Source of the DNA: Lachnospiraceae bacterium
GTDB lineage: Bacteria > Bacillota > Clostridia > Lachnospirales > Lachnospiraceae
Direction of reading: 5' to 3'
Assembly (NCBI GenBank): GCA_015057405.1
Contig: SVEK01000013.1
Coordinates: 1-64,000, forward strand
Length of the DNA stretch: 64,000 nucleotides
The position numbers and the translations under genes were made by a program. The stretch's first letter is position 1, and each line of letters begins with the position of its first letter. Positions 1-10,703 of the stretch are shown one piece after another. A model generated the notes under the pieces. It ran no database searches. It had not been told where the DNA came from and saw only the letters and a list, made by a program, of their open reading frames with translations.

Positions 1-108
1 ACGTTTAAACTCTTCGTCATACCTAGTTCCTCGTTTGTTTGTGGACATGTTTAGATACCTCCTTTTGGTGTCTACTTAATTATAATGTATAGTTACTTTT
101 TGTGTCCA
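1..108 (-). mobile_element. Truncated IS3-like element end: start of OrfA-type transposase (MSTNKRGTRYDEEFKR...) reading off the window edge
   Basis: Minus-strand ATG at 48 with SD AAAGGAGG just upstream; peptide resembles IS3-family OrfA N-termini; TGGACACA-like terminus at about 101-108. Confidence 0.55.
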
Positions 109-197
109 CTTTTATAATATAGATCCATATTTAAATAGGCATATGATATTGTCATATCTGCAAATAAATAATATTTGTTTACTAAGGAGGACACGGT

Positions 198-1283
198 ATG
201 AAAAAGATTTTAACATTAATATTAGTATTGACATTGGTTTTTGTCTCTGCATGTTCAAAAGGAAATAAAAACTCAGGTACCGATGAAACAACACCGATAC
301 AGGAGACAACATCCGGTTTTGATGTTCCTAAGAATTATGCGACGGTTGTTCTTGTTACAATCAATCCTGAGTTCAGATTATATCTGGATGTTGCGGGAGA
401 AGTTCTGGCAGTTGAACCGGTTAATGATGATGCAAAAAGCGTAATTGATAATGTTGATACAAAGAACGGAAATATCAGCACGGTTATAGAAGATATTGTT
501 GAAGCGTCAAATAAGGGCGGATTCGTAGATGATGATGCAACTTTTAATTTTGAGATAAAAGAAATTAAAGATGAAAAGGTAAATGCGGAAGATGTATTTA
601 CAAAAGCAAGAGAATCTGCTGAAAATAGTTTTAAGGCGTTGGACGTTGAGGTTAAGATTACGACAACGATAGCTGAAGATGCAAAAGGTGATGTAGACGA
701 AAACGAATCCCAAACAGTACCGGATGAGGTACATGAACATGATTATTCGGATGCGACATGTCTGCTTCCTGCAACATGTTCATGTGGCGAGACGGAGGGA
801 GAAGCTCTCGGTCATGATTTTGTAAAAGGTGTATGCAGCCGTTGTAATGAAGTTGATCCTGATTTCAGTTATCCTTCAGTAAGCGGAAAGAAGGGAAGAT
901 GGACTGCAAAATTTGTTGATGGCGATACTTTGTACAGTATTTCGTTCAGAATAAGTAATTCTGAGGAAAAGTGGTTCGGTGTAGGCTTAGGTGATTTGGC
1001 AGACAATATGATGGAAGGTCTGACCGGCGAAGACTTAGAGATGTTTTTAAGCTACTGCACATTGTTTGGAGATAAATACTATTACATGGGCAGAGGTGAC
1101 GGCTCCGGAATAACTTCTGTAAGTGAAGACGGAATGACTGTAACTGTTAAAGGTGAATTGGGAAGTGAAATTATTTTAACCAGAACTGATGAAAACGAAA
1201 TGGTAGTAAAAACATCTCCGGATACATTTGAATGTCTTGACAAAATCCCGGAAGGTTTAGTACTTACTTTTGTGGCAGAATAG
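198..1283 (+). CDS. Lipoprotein with RsgI-like anti-sigma periplasmic segment (INPEFRLYLDVAGEVLAVEPVNDDAKSVI)
   Basis: Lipobox LVFVSAC; SD aaggagg; motif resembles the RsgI family; HDYSDATCLLPATCSCGETEGEALGHDF Cys/His segment. Confidence 0.65.
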   Translation: MKKILTLILVLTLVFVSACSKGNKNSGTDETTPIQETTSGFDVPKNYATVVLVTINPEFRLYLDVAGEVLAVEPVNDDAKSVIDNVDTKNGNISTVIEDIVEASNKGGFVDDDATFNFEIKEIKDEKVNAEDVFTKARESAENSFKALDVEVKITTTIAEDAKGDVDENESQTVPDEVHEHDYSDATCLLPATCSCGETEGEALGHDFVKGVCSRCNEVDPDFSYPSVSGKKGRWTAKFVDGDTLYSISFRISNSEEKWFGVGLGDLADNMMEGLTGEDLEMFLSYCTLFGDKYYYMGRGDGSGITSVSEDGMTVTVKGELGSEIILTRTDENEMVVKTSPDTFECLDKIPEGLVLTFVAE

Positions 1284-1318
1284 CAGTAAAAAGGTTACCT
1301 GCAGGTGTAAAAATTTTG

Positions 1319-1347
1319 TTGACACTGATTTTTTACTATGCTATTAT
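1319..1347 (+). promoter_or_regulatory. Sigma-A promoter of pheST leader (TTGACA-N17-TATTAT)
   Basis: Read directly from sequence. Confidence 0.65.
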
Positions 1348-1369
1348 ACCCATAGACAAAAGAAAAGAA

Positions 1370-1606
1370 TATAAAAGCGATGAATGTGTTTAGTAGACAG
1401 GTATTTTCTATCAGAGAGGATGAGTCACCGGCTGAAAGCTTATCTAAGTTCAGATATTTGTTCGAATTTCCCACAGGAGCTGCATATTTGATAAGAGTAT
1501 GCCGTTAGACGCGTTAAGTCTTTGAGTGCTTGGATTTTATCCAAGAATGTGGGTGGTACCGCGGAATATATTCGTCCCTCTGTTCGAAAGAACAGAGGGT
1601 TTTTTA
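1370..1606 (+). promoter_or_regulatory. T-box leader upstream of pheST
   Basis: T-box core GGGTGGTACCGCGG at 1551-1564 and terminator CCCTCTGTTC-GAAA-GAACAGAGGG-TTTTTT. Confidence 0.9.
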
Positions 1607-1635
1607 ATTTGAAAATAGATATGGAGGTATTTAAA

Positions 1636-2655
1636 ATGAACGAAAAACTTCAGAAAATCAAAGAAGAAGCGATTATGAAGATTCAGGAAGCTGATACTCT
1701 TGAAAAGTTAAATGAAATCAGAGTTGCAGTTCTTGGTAAAAAAGGCGAGCTTACAGAAGTACTTAAAGGTATGAAGGATGTGGCTGCAGAAGACAGACCG
1801 AAGGTTGGTCAGCTTGTGAATGACACAAGAACAGCTATTGAAGAAAAGCTTGAAGAAGTTAAGACTATGCTTTCAACAAAAGAAAGAGAAGCAAAGCTTA
1901 AGGCAGAGGTTATCGATGTTACACTTCCTGCAAAAAAGAGCATCGTAGGACATAAACATCCAAATACAGTTGCTCTCGAGGAATTGGAAAGAATCTTTAT
2001 AGGTATGGGTTATGAAGTTGTTGAGGGTCCTGAAGTTGAGTATGACTATTATAACTTTGAGGCGCTTAATATTCCTGCAAATCATCCTGCAAAGGACGAA
2101 CAGGATACGTTCTATATAAATGATAAGATTGTTCTCAGAACACAGACGTCATCAGTACAGGTACACGAGATGGAGAAAGGCAAACTTCCTATCAGAATGA
2201 TTGCACCGGGAAGAGTTTTCCGTGCTGACGAAGTAGATGCTACACATTCACCTTCATTCCATCAGGTGGAAGGTCTTGTAATCGACAAGAATGTAACATT
2301 TGCTGACCTTAAGGGAACACTTGCTCAGTTTGCAAAAGAATTGTTCGGTGAAGATACAAAGGTTAAGTTCAGACCTCATCATTTCCCATTTACAGAGCCG
2401 AGTGCAGAGATGGATGTTACATGTTTCAAGTGTAATGGTAAAGGCTGCAGAATGTGTAAAGGTGAAGGATGGATTGAGATTCTGGGATGTGGTATGGTTC
2501 ATCCTCATGTTCTTGAAATGTCAAATATTGATCCGAACGAGTATCAGGGATTTGCATTTGGTATCGGTCTTGAGAGAATCGCATTACTTAAATATGAAAT
2601 CGATGATATGAGATTATTGTATGAGAATGATATACGTTTCTTAAAACAGTTCTAG
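1636..2655 (+). CDS. pheS: Phenylalanine--tRNA ligase alpha subunit
   Basis: ORF 1522-2655; probable start MNEKLQKIK at 1636; class II aaRS motifs (FRADEVDATHSPSFHQVEGL, GFAFGIGLERIALL). Confidence 0.97.
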   Translation: MNEKLQKIKEEAIMKIQEADTLEKLNEIRVAVLGKKGELTEVLKGMKDVAAEDRPKVGQLVNDTRTAIEEKLEEVKTMLSTKEREAKLKAEVIDVTLPAKKSIVGHKHPNTVALEELERIFIGMGYEVVEGPEVEYDYYNFEALNIPANHPAKDEQDTFYINDKIVLRTQTSSVQVHEMEKGKLPIRMIAPGRVFRADEVDATHSPSFHQVEGLVIDKNVTFADLKGTLAQFAKELFGEDTKVKFRPHHFPFTEPSAEMDVTCFKCNGKGCRMCKGEGWIEILGCGMVHPHVLEMSNIDPNEYQGFAFGIGLERIALLKYEIDDMRLLYENDIRFLKQF

Positions 2656-2724
2656 TACATCGGTTGTTAAGAAACAGATGTACTGGTTATTACAAATATT
2701 TAAAGTGAAAAGAGGTAAGTTTTT

Positions 2725-5142
2725 ATGAATACTCCAATGTCTTGGATTAAAGCATATGTTCCTGAATTAGATGTTACCGATGAAGAATACAGAGACGGAA
2801 TGACTCTTTCGGGTACAAAAGTAGAAAATTTTGAAAGACTTGATGCTGACCTTGAAAAGATTGTGATTGGTCAGGTTACAAAGGTTGAAAGACATCCTGA
2901 TGCTGACAAGCTTGTTATCTGTCAGGTAAATGTTGGTACAGAGACTATCCAGATTGTTACAGGTGCGCCGAATGTCTTTGAAGGAGCTAAGGTTCCGGTA
3001 TGTCTTGATGGCGGAAAAGTAGCAGGCGGTCATGACGGTAAGAAGACACCGGGCGGAATAAAGATTAAGAAGGGTAAACTCAGAGGTATTGAATCATCAG
3101 GTATGATGTGTTCGATAGAGGAGCTCGGTTCATCAAAAGATATGTATCCGGATGCTGCAGAAGACGGACTTTATATCCTGAAAGAAGATGCACCGGTAGG
3201 AGAAGATGCAGTTGCATATCTTGGTCTCCGTGAAAGTGTATTTGAATATGAGGTTACATCAAACAGAGTAGATTGCTTCGGTATTCTCGGTATTGCAAGA
3301 GAAGCTGCGGCAACATTCAGAAAGCCTTTTATTGCACCTAAGGTAGAAGTTAAGGCTAATGACGACGATGTTAATAAATATATTAAGGTAGATGTTGAAG
3401 ATACAGATCTTTGCCCGAGATATTGTGCAAGAGTTGTAAAGAATGTTAAGATTGGACCTTCACCTGAATGGATGCAGAGAAGACTTGCGGCCTGCGGTAT
3501 CAGACCTATTAACAATCTTGTAGACATAACAAACTATGTTATGGAAGAATATGGTCAGCCAATGCATGCCTACGACCTTGCAACACTTAAAGGCAACCGT
3601 ATTGTCGTAAAGAGGGCAAAAGACGGAGATACTTTTGTGACACTTGACGGTCAGGAAAGAAAGATGGATTCAAATGTTCTTATGATTTGCGATGACGAAA
3701 AAGCCGTAGGTATTGCAGGTATCATGGGTGGCGAAAATTCAATGATTACCGATGATGTAAAGGATATGCTTTTTGAAGCGGCCTGCTTCGACGGTACAAA
3801 TATCAGACTTTCATCAAAGAGAGTTGGTCTCAGAACTGATGCATCAGGTAAGTTCGAAAAGGGACTTGACCCAAACAACGCAAGTGCAGCACTTGACAGA
3901 GCGTGTCAGTTGATAGAAGAACTCGGAGCCGGTGAAGTGGTTGGCGGAATGGTTGATGTCTATAAAGAAGTAAGACAGCCTAAGAGAATTCCGTTCAATC
4001 CGGCAAAGATTAACAGACTTCTTGGAACAGATGTGTCTGTAGAGGATATGCTTTCATATTTTGATATGCTTGAAATCGAGTACGATAAAGCAAATGAGGA
4101 ACTTATCATTCCTACATTCAGACAGGATTTGGTCGGTGAAGCCGATATAGCTGAAGAAGTTGCAAGATTCTACGGTTATGATAATATTCCTGTAAGTCTT
4201 CCTTCGGGAGAAGCTACTGCAGGTAAGCTCTCATATAAGCTCAGAGTAGAAGAACTTGTCAGAGAAGTGGCCAAATTCAGCGGTTTCTCACAGGCTATGA
4301 CTTATTCGTTTGAGAGTCCGAAGGTATTTGACAAGCTTCTCATACCTGCAGATGATTCACTTAGAAATACTGTTGTGATAAGCAATCCGCTTGGTGAAGA
4401 TTTCAGTATTATGAGAACTATACCGCTCAACGGTATGCTTACATCACTTGCAACAAACTACAACAGAAGAAATAAAGACGTAAGACTTTATGAACTTGCA
4501 AATGTATATATTCCAAAGCAGGTACCTGTAACAGAACTTCCTGAAGAGAGAATGCAGCTTACACTTGGTATGTATGGCGAAGGTGATTTCTTCACCATGA
4601 AGGGTGTTATTGAGGAGATACTTACAACAGCAGGCCTTGATAAAAAGGTTACCTACGATCCTAATGCAGGTAAAACTTTCCTTCATCCGGGAAGACAGGC
4701 CAATGTTATTTATGATGGTGTGGTAATCGGATATCTGGGTGAAGTACATCCACAGGTGCTTGACAACTATGATATGGGAGACAGGGCATACGTTGCAGTT
4801 CTTGATATGCCTGAAATCGAAAAGAGAACATCATTTGACAGAAAATATTCGGGTATCGCAAAATTCCCTGCAGTTACAAGAGACATCAGTATGGTTATGC
4901 CAAAGGATATTCTTGTGGGTGAAGTGGAAGAAGTTATCGAAAAATGTGGCGGTAAGCTGGTAGAAAGCTATAACTTATTTGATATTTATGAAGGAAGTCA
5001 GATTAAGGAAGGCTATAAGTCTGTAGCATATTCAATCTCATTCAGAGCAAATGACAGAACTCTTGAAGATAAAGATATTACTCCGGTAATGGAAAAGATT
5101 CTCAAAAAACTTGGAGAAATGAATATCGAACTTAGAGCATAA
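2725..5142 (+). CDS. pheT: Phenylalanine--tRNA ligase beta subunit
   Basis: 805 aa; N-terminal tRNA-binding domain, B3/B4 and B5 regions, C-terminal ferredoxin-like anticodon domain. Confidence 0.97.
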   Translation: MNTPMSWIKAYVPELDVTDEEYRDGMTLSGTKVENFERLDADLEKIVIGQVTKVERHPDADKLVICQVNVGTETIQIVTGAPNVFEGAKVPVCLDGGKVAGGHDGKKTPGGIKIKKGKLRGIESSGMMCSIEELGSSKDMYPDAAEDGLYILKEDAPVGEDAVAYLGLRESVFEYEVTSNRVDCFGILGIAREAAATFRKPFIAPKVEVKANDDDVNKYIKVDVEDTDLCPRYCARVVKNVKIGPSPEWMQRRLAACGIRPINNLVDITNYVMEEYGQPMHAYDLATLKGNRIVVKRAKDGDTFVTLDGQERKMDSNVLMICDDEKAVGIAGIMGGENSMITDDVKDMLFEAACFDGTNIRLSSKRVGLRTDASGKFEKGLDPNNASAALDRACQLIEELGAGEVVGGMVDVYKEVRQPKRIPFNPAKINRLLGTDVSVEDMLSYFDMLEIEYDKANEELIIPTFRQDLVGEADIAEEVARFYGYDNIPVSLPSGEATAGKLSYKLRVEELVREVAKFSGFSQAMTYSFESPKVFDKLLIPADDSLRNTVVISNPLGEDFSIMRTIPLNGMLTSLATNYNRRNKDVRLYELANVYIPKQVPVTELPEERMQLTLGMYGEGDFFTMKGVIEEILTTAGLDKKVTYDPNAGKTFLHPGRQANVIYDGVVIGYLGEVHPQVLDNYDMGDRAYVAVLDMPEIEKRTSFDRKYSGIAKFPAVTRDISMVMPKDILVGEVEEVIEKCGGKLVESYNLFDIYEGSQIKEGYKSVAYSISFRANDRTLEDKDITPVMEKILKKLGEMNIELRA

Positions 5143-5147
5143 GTATT

Positions 5148-5186
5148 AAATGCGTAACGGTTTTGACAACTGTTACGCATTTTTTA
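5148..5186 (+). terminator. Intrinsic terminator after pheT
   Basis: AAATGCGTAAC...GTTACGCATTTTTT. Confidence 0.85.
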
Positions 5187-5318
5187 TGTGGTTAAAAAGG
5201 TGTACAGTTGTTGCAGATTATGGTATACTGTACGTGAAAATTTTAAAAATACATCCACAGATTTACGGGATTGTTTTTTACGGATTGTTTTGAAGAAATA
5301 GTCCGGAATGGAGATATT

Positions 5319-5759
5319 ATGAAATTTTTAATTCAGAGAGTACAGAGAGCTTCTGTTACTGTAGATAATCGTGTTGTCGGAAAGATTGACAATGGCTTTC
5401 TTGTATTTGTAGGTGTGTCAAATGAAGATACAAAAGAAGTTGCTGATAAGTATATTAAGAAAATGATTGGCTTAAGAATTTTTGCTGATGAAGAGGGTAA
5501 GACAAATCTATCCATTAAAGATGTGGGAGGAAGTCTGTTGATTGTTTCACAGTTTACTCTTTATGCAGACTGTAAAAAAGGAAACAGACCTTCTTTTGTC
5601 AATGCAGGTAATCCTGCACTCGCGGAAGAATTGTATGAATACATTATTGAAAGATGTAAAGAAGAAGTGGATACGGTTGAACATGGTGTGTTTGGTGCAC
5701 ATATGGAAGTTGAACTAATAAATGACGGACCGTTTACGATAGTTTTGGATAATTTATAA
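5319..5759 (+). CDS. dtd: D-aminoacyl-tRNA deacylase
   Basis: [13 protein letters not shown]..., [18 protein letters not shown] motif. Confidence 0.95.
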   Translation: MKFLIQRVQRASVTVDNRVVGKIDNGFLVFVGVSNEDTKEVADKYIKKMIGLRIFADEEGKTNLSIKDVGGSLLIVSQFTLYADCKKGNRPSFVNAGNPALAEELYEYIIERCKEEVDTVEHGVFGAHMEVELINDGPFTIVLDNL

Positions 5760-6889
5760 TGAAGATTAGAAAGATAATTACGATAATACTGTTTGTACTT
5801 GCCGCTATATCGATGATTGCGGCAAAGAACAGTGAGTTTATAGCAGAATATATATTTGCCAGAGGCATATTTAAGGTGTTTTCGGTTCCCATAGGATTTG
5901 TTACGGGACTTTTTCCGTTTTCGCTGGCTGAATTACTTATTACCGGATTTATTGTGTTTGCAATATATGCAGTTGTAAGACTGATAATAATGACTGTGCG
6001 AACCATAAAAGCGATAAGACGCAGGGAATACAGGTTTTCTGCATCGAAACTCAGAAAATTTACATGGAATGTGGCATTTGTTTTATCGATAGGTGTCTTT
6101 TCGTTCTGCATCCTGTGCGGTACAAATTATTATCGGTATGATTTTGAGAAATACTGTGATTTTACCATAGGTGAGTATACAACGGATGATTTGTATGATT
6201 TGTGTATTTATCTTGCGGAAAAAACAACAAATTCAAGGAAAGAGGTTACAGAAAAGGATAAAAATGGTATAATGGTTCTGTCTGAGAGCTTTTATAAAAC
6301 ATCAGGCAGGGCGTCAAAAGCCATGAGGTCTCTTTCAAAGGATTATCCGTCTGTGGCATATGTCAGCGGACGAGTTAAACCTGTGATGGGTTCTAAGTTT
6401 ATGTCATATACGGAGATAGTCGGTGTGTATTGTCCGTTTACCCTTGAAGCAAATGTCAATGATCATGTGCCGGATTATTCCATACCGGCAACTATGTGTC
6501 ATGAGCTTGCACATCTTTCGGGATACATGAAAGAAGATGAGGCCAATTATATAGCATATCTTGCATGTATTAATTCTGAAGATGCGGAATTCGTGTACAG
6601 CGGATATGCACTGGCATATATTTATGCCTCTAATGAGCTTTATGATATTGATAAAGATAAATATGATGAGGTTTCAAAATTGCTGTCCGAAGATGTTATA
6701 AAGGACATGAACGATGAGTATGAATATTGGAAACAATATAGGGAAACCAAGGCAGGACAGGTTATTTCAGAGGTAAGTAACAGCATTAATAACGGTTATC
6801 TTGTTATGAACGGCCAGGAAGACGGTGTAAAAAGCTACGGCAAGATGGTTACGCTCCTTATTGCAGATTTCCTGCGCAACAGAAAGTAA
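5759..6889 (+). CDS. DUF3810-type membrane protein with HExxH-like motif ([10 protein letters not shown])
   Basis: N-terminal TM helices, [25 protein letters not shown]; 1-bp overlap with dtd. Confidence 0.75.
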   Translation: MKIRKIITIILFVLAAISMIAAKNSEFIAEYIFARGIFKVFSVPIGFVTGLFPFSLAELLITGFIVFAIYAVVRLIIMTVRTIKAIRRREYRFSASKLRKFTWNVAFVLSIGVFSFCILCGTNYYRYDFEKYCDFTIGEYTTDDLYDLCIYLAEKTTNSRKEVTEKDKNGIMVLSESFYKTSGRASKAMRSLSKDYPSVAYVSGRVKPVMGSKFMSYTEIVGVYCPFTLEANVNDHVPDYSIPATMCHELAHLSGYMKEDEANYIAYLACINSEDAEFVYSGYALAYIYASNELYDIDKDKYDEVSKLLSEDVIKDMNDEYEYWKQYRETKAGQVISEVSNSINNGYLVMNGQEDGVKSYGKMVTLLIADFLRNRK

Positions 6890-6915
6890 TATTACGGATT
6901 GGTTGGGAACAGTCG

Positions 6916-7941
6916 ATGGAATTAAAAGATTTTTATTATGATTTACCACAGGAGCTTATAGCGCAGGATCCGCTTGCAGATCGTTCGTCAAGCAAGCTTC
7001 TTAAATTGAATAGGATTACCGGAGAATACGAACACAGGATATTTAAAGATGTTAAAGAGTATCTCAGGGAGGGTGACTGTCTTGTCATAAATGATACAAA
7101 GGTTATTCCGGCAAGACTTTTTGGTGTAAAGGAAGATACAGGGGCCAGGATAGAGGTTCTCCTTCTTAAAAGAACAGGGGAGAAGTCGTGGGAGACACTT
7201 GTCAAACCGGGCAAAAAGGCAAGACCCGGTACTGTACTTGATTTTGGAGATGGTCTTCTTAAGGGAACCGTTCTCGATGTGGTGGATGAAGGTAACAGAA
7301 TTATAGAATTCTCATATGAAGGAATATGGGAGGAACTGCTGGACAGGCTGGGACAGATGCCATTGCCACCGTACATTACCCACGAACTTAAAGATAAGAA
7401 TCGTTATCAGACGGTATATGCAAAGCACGAAGGCTCGGCAGCGGCACCTACGGCAGGACTTCATTTTACAAATGAACTGCTTGAGGAAATCAAGGCTATG
7501 GGTGTAGATATAGCAAGTGTAACTCTTCATGTAGGATTAGGAACATTCAGACCGGTTAAGGTTGAGAATATTCTTGAACATCATATGCATTCGGAATATT
7601 ACATAGTCGACGAGGAGGCGTGCAAAAAGATTAATCGTGCAAAGGCAAATGGAGGAAGAGTAATATCTGTCGGAACCACAAGCCTTCGTACATTGGAATC
7701 CGCGGCATCGGAAGACGGAACGATTGTCCCGTCGAGCGGATATACGGAGATATTTATTTATCCGGGATATAAGTTCAAGCTTATTGATGGTCTTATTACT
7801 AATTTCCATTTACCGGAATCCACGTTGCTTATGCTGGTATCAGCATTTGCAGGAAGAGAAAATATCATGGCTGCATATGAAGAAGCTATAGATAAAAAAT
7901 ATAGATTCTTTAGTTTTGGGGATGCCATGTTGTTGATTTAG
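6916..7941 (+). CDS. queA: tRNA preQ1(34) S-adenosylmethionine ribosyltransferase-isomerase
   Basis: [20 protein letters not shown]..., [19 protein letters not shown] motifs. Confidence 0.96.
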   Translation: MELKDFYYDLPQELIAQDPLADRSSSKLLKLNRITGEYEHRIFKDVKEYLREGDCLVINDTKVIPARLFGVKEDTGARIEVLLLKRTGEKSWETLVKPGKKARPGTVLDFGDGLLKGTVLDVVDEGNRIIEFSYEGIWEELLDRLGQMPLPPYITHELKDKNRYQTVYAKHEGSAAAPTAGLHFTNELLEEIKAMGVDIASVTLHVGLGTFRPVKVENILEHHMHSEYYIVDEEACKKINRAKANGGRVISVGTTSLRTLESAASEDGTIVPSSGYTEIFIYPGYKFKLIDGLITNFHLPESTLLMLVSAFAGRENIMAAYEEAIDKKYRFFSFGDAMLLI

Positions 7942-7968
7942 ATATTAAAGAAAGGAAGGAAAAATTTT

Positions 7969-8328
7969 ATGGAGGAAAAAAGAAGAGCAAAAAGAATGGA
8001 TATTGATGTGACGGTTAAACTCAGCCAGATTCGCAACACAAAGAATCTTGCCGGTCTTAAGACAGAGGAGTTCGGAGTGGAACTTACAAATGTATCTGAG
8101 ACCGGTATTGCTTTCAGAAGCAGTGAGGAACTTAAACTTAATACATTTTATGATATCCATATGGAAATCTGGGGAAAGAAGAGATTTGATACAGTAATCG
8201 AAATCGTAAGAATGGAAAATAACGGTGACGAGATGACTATGTACGGATGCAGATTCATCGGTCTTAAACCGGCCGACAGACTTGACATTCAGATTCATGA
8301 GTTACTTGAGGAAAGAGACGGAAAATAA
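7969..8328 (+). CDS. PilZ-domain protein (candidate c-di-GMP receptor)
   Basis: N-terminal EKRRAKRMD and NVSETGIAF motifs. Confidence 0.7.
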   Translation: MEEKRRAKRMDIDVTVKLSQIRNTKNLAGLKTEEFGVELTNVSETGIAFRSSEELKLNTFYDIHMEIWGKKRFDTVIEIVRMENNGDEMTMYGCRFIGLKPADRLDIQIHELLEERDGK

Positions 8329-9671
8329 TGGATTCAACAGACGGGCAGATAATCAGAAGATTATATATTTCAGATGAAAATAAGAACGTGATTCGTAAAG
8401 TTACGGTTCCGGGATCAAAAAGTATAACAAACAGAGCACTGCTTTTGGCAGCATTATCGGATAAGATATGCACTCTTGAGGGAGCACTTTTTAGTGATGA
8501 TTCAAGATATTTTGCAAAGGCTCTTATGAATCTTGGATTCCATGTGGAACTTGACGAAGAGAATAAGAAGGCAATTGTCTACGGTAACAATGGTGTGATT
8601 CCAGAAAAACAGGGTAAGATTTATGTGGGCAGTGCAGGAACTGCAGCCAGATTCCTGACAGCGATGCTTGGATTTTCTGACGGTGAATATGTGATAGATG
8701 CATCGGAACAGATGAAGAAGCGTCCTATGAATGAACTGTTTACTGTACTTGAAGGTCTTGGAGCGAGGATTGATTATCTGGAGGAAAAAGGATGCCTGCC
8801 TGTAAAGATTAGAGGTATCTTTGCCGATACAACAGAGGGCATGGATGAGAATGAGGTTGTGGACATCAGTCTTGACATAAGTAAAAGCACACAGTTTTTG
8901 AGCGCGATTCTTATGACGGCATCCATGATAAAAAAAGACGTATTTGTACATATTACAAGTAGTAAGAAAAACGGCTCTTATATAGAGATTACACGAAAAG
9001 TCATGAGTGATTTCGGGATGCCTTCGGAATTTGATGGTGAGACGTATAAGGTACCTTATTGTGATGAGACAGATGATGAAAAAGAATTTGCATATCATAT
9101 AGAACCGGACGTTTCTGCGGCATCATATTTTTATGCAGCGGCAATGATATGTGGTTTGAGTGTTATTGTAAACGGAGTATATCCGGATTCTATGCAGGGA
9201 GACATGAAGTTTTTAAAGCTTCTGGAGTCTATGGGTGGCAGGTGTTTCGATGACAATAATGGTATTATGTTCGTTGGACCTGCTGATGGCGAATATAACG
9301 GTGTGGATGTATATATGAATGATTTTTCTGATCAGGCGCTTACATTGGCAGTAGTTGCAGCATATGCAAAAACACCTACAAGAATAACAGGAATCGGACA
9401 TATAAGAGGTCAGGAATCAGACAGAATAGCTGCAATAGTTAACGAATTAAACAGAGCAGGAATTAAGTGCAATGAGCTTGACGACGGTGTTGAGATTATT
9501 CCGGGAACACCTTGTGGTGCCGGGATAGAGACATATGAGGATCATCGTGTGGCTATGGCATTTTCGTTATTAGGTCTTAAGACTGACGGAATTATTATAA
9601 AGAATCCGTCATGTACCCGAAAGACATTTGAAGATTATTTTGAGGTTTTGGAAGGTTTGTATGATTATTAG
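8328..9671 (+). CDS. aroA: 3-phosphoshikimate 1-carboxyvinyltransferase (EPSP synthase)
   Basis: PGSKSITNRALLLAALS, GSAGTAARFLTAML, DQALTLAVVAAYA, EDHRVAMAFSLLGL. Confidence 0.95.
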   Translation: MDSTDGQIIRRLYISDENKNVIRKVTVPGSKSITNRALLLAALSDKICTLEGALFSDDSRYFAKALMNLGFHVELDEENKKAIVYGNNGVIPEKQGKIYVGSAGTAARFLTAMLGFSDGEYVIDASEQMKKRPMNELFTVLEGLGARIDYLEEKGCLPVKIRGIFADTTEGMDENEVVDISLDISKSTQFLSAILMTASMIKKDVFVHITSSKKNGSYIEITRKVMSDFGMPSEFDGETYKVPYCDETDDEKEFAYHIEPDVSAASYFYAAAMICGLSVIVNGVYPDSMQGDMKFLKLLESMGGRCFDDNNGIMFVGPADGEYNGVDVYMNDFSDQALTLAVVAAYAKTPTRITGIGHIRGQESDRIAAIVNELNRAGIKCNELDDGVEIIPGTPCGAGIETYEDHRVAMAFSLLGLKTDGIIIKNPSCTRKTFEDYFEVLEGLYDY

Positions 9672-10383
9672 TGGTCTTGATAAATTAACATTGCTTGATT
9701 ATACAGGTAAAGTGGCAAGTATTGTTTTTACCGGCGGGTGCAATTTCAGGTGTCCGTATTGTCATAATGGTGAGATGGTAAAATATCCGAAAAATAATAT
9801 TATTGCCGTTGAGGAAGTGTATGACTACCTGAAAAAGAGAGTATCAGTACTTGACGGTGTGGTTATTTCGGGAGGAGAACCGCTTATTCATGAGGATATA
9901 GATGATTTTATGGCAGATATAAAGGAACTTGGATATGCCATAAAGCTGGATACGAACGGTTCATGTCCTGAACACCTTAAGAAAGTTATAGATAAGGGTC
10001 TTGTAGATTATGTGGCTATGGATATAAAGGGCGCACCGGATAAGTATGGCTTGATTACAGGCAGGGATTCTGATGACGTAAGTCTTACAGAAAAGATAAA
10101 AGCGTCTGTGGAGATTATTATGTCTTCCGGCGTGGACTATGAGTTCAGGACCACCTATGTAAAGGGTCTTCATGATATTGAGGATGCAGAGGAGATAGGA
10201 AAGCTCATTCGGGGAGCGAAGAGATATTTTGTTCAAAACTACAAAGAATCGGACAGAATTCTTGTAAAACTTGATGATATGGGTGGAGTTTCGGATATCA
10301 GTCTTCAACCGTTTGAGGAAGACGAACTTAAAAAAATAAGAAACACAATAACACAATATGTAGGTGACGTAAAAGTTAGATAA
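9661..10383 (+). CDS. nrdG: Anaerobic ribonucleoside-triphosphate reductase activating protein (radical SAM)
   Basis: GGCNFRCPYCHN radical-SAM motif, VVISGGEPL; overlaps end of aroA; directly upstream of nrdD. Confidence 0.85.
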   Translation: MIISGLDKLTLLDYTGKVASIVFTGGCNFRCPYCHNGEMVKYPKNNIIAVEEVYDYLKKRVSVLDGVVISGGEPLIHEDIDDFMADIKELGYAIKLDTNGSCPEHLKKVIDKGLVDYVAMDIKGAPDKYGLITGRDSDDVSLTEKIKASVEIIMSSGVDYEFRTTYVKGLHDIEDAEEIGKLIRGAKRYFVQNYKESDRILVKLDDMGGVSDISLQPFEEDELKKIRNTITQYVGDVKVR

Positions 10384-10477
10384 TACAGATTTTCAGGACA
10401 CAATTTTGAACAATTTTGGATTGGAAAAATGTGATTTCCCTTGAAATGTTTATATATTTTGATGTTTTTGAAAGATG

Positions 10478-10543
10478 GTCAATGACACAATATCTAGTGT
10501 GGTATTAAAAAATAAAACACAAGATATTGAAAATGTCATTGAC
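10478..10543 (+). promoter_or_regulatory. Tandem NrdR boxes within a larger inverted repeat
   Basis: Box 1 ACACAATATCTAGTGT (10485-10500) matches the NrdR consensus; box 2 ACACAAGATATTGAAA (10517-10532), 32 bp start-to-start; outer arms GTCAATGACA / TGTCATTGAC. Confidence 0.85.
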
Positions 10544-10567
10544 TTTTGTCGTTTCAGAGTGTATATT
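10539..10567 (+). promoter_or_regulatory. nrdD promoter TTGACT-N17-TATATT
   Basis: Read directly; the -35 lies in the right arm of the NrdR inverted repeat. Confidence 0.6.
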
Positions 10568-10703
10568 AGAGAAAGGAAACGTGTGAATAAATTTATGGAA
10601 GGTTACGGTTGTTTGGATTTGATAAAAATCTCAGGCGGGGTATATACTTTGATGGGTTTGGAACACTAAAAATAATATTAGATGAAAGGAATGATGGTGG
10701 GAG

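Noticed and set aside
8502-9098. 198-aa antisense ORF opposite aroA (and many similar antisense ORFs)
   Set aside because: Opposite to well-supported coding sequence, no motif or SD; typical shadow ORF.
10475-10669. 64-aa ORF upstream of nrdD
   Set aside because: Overlaps NrdR boxes and promoter; no plausible SD or family.
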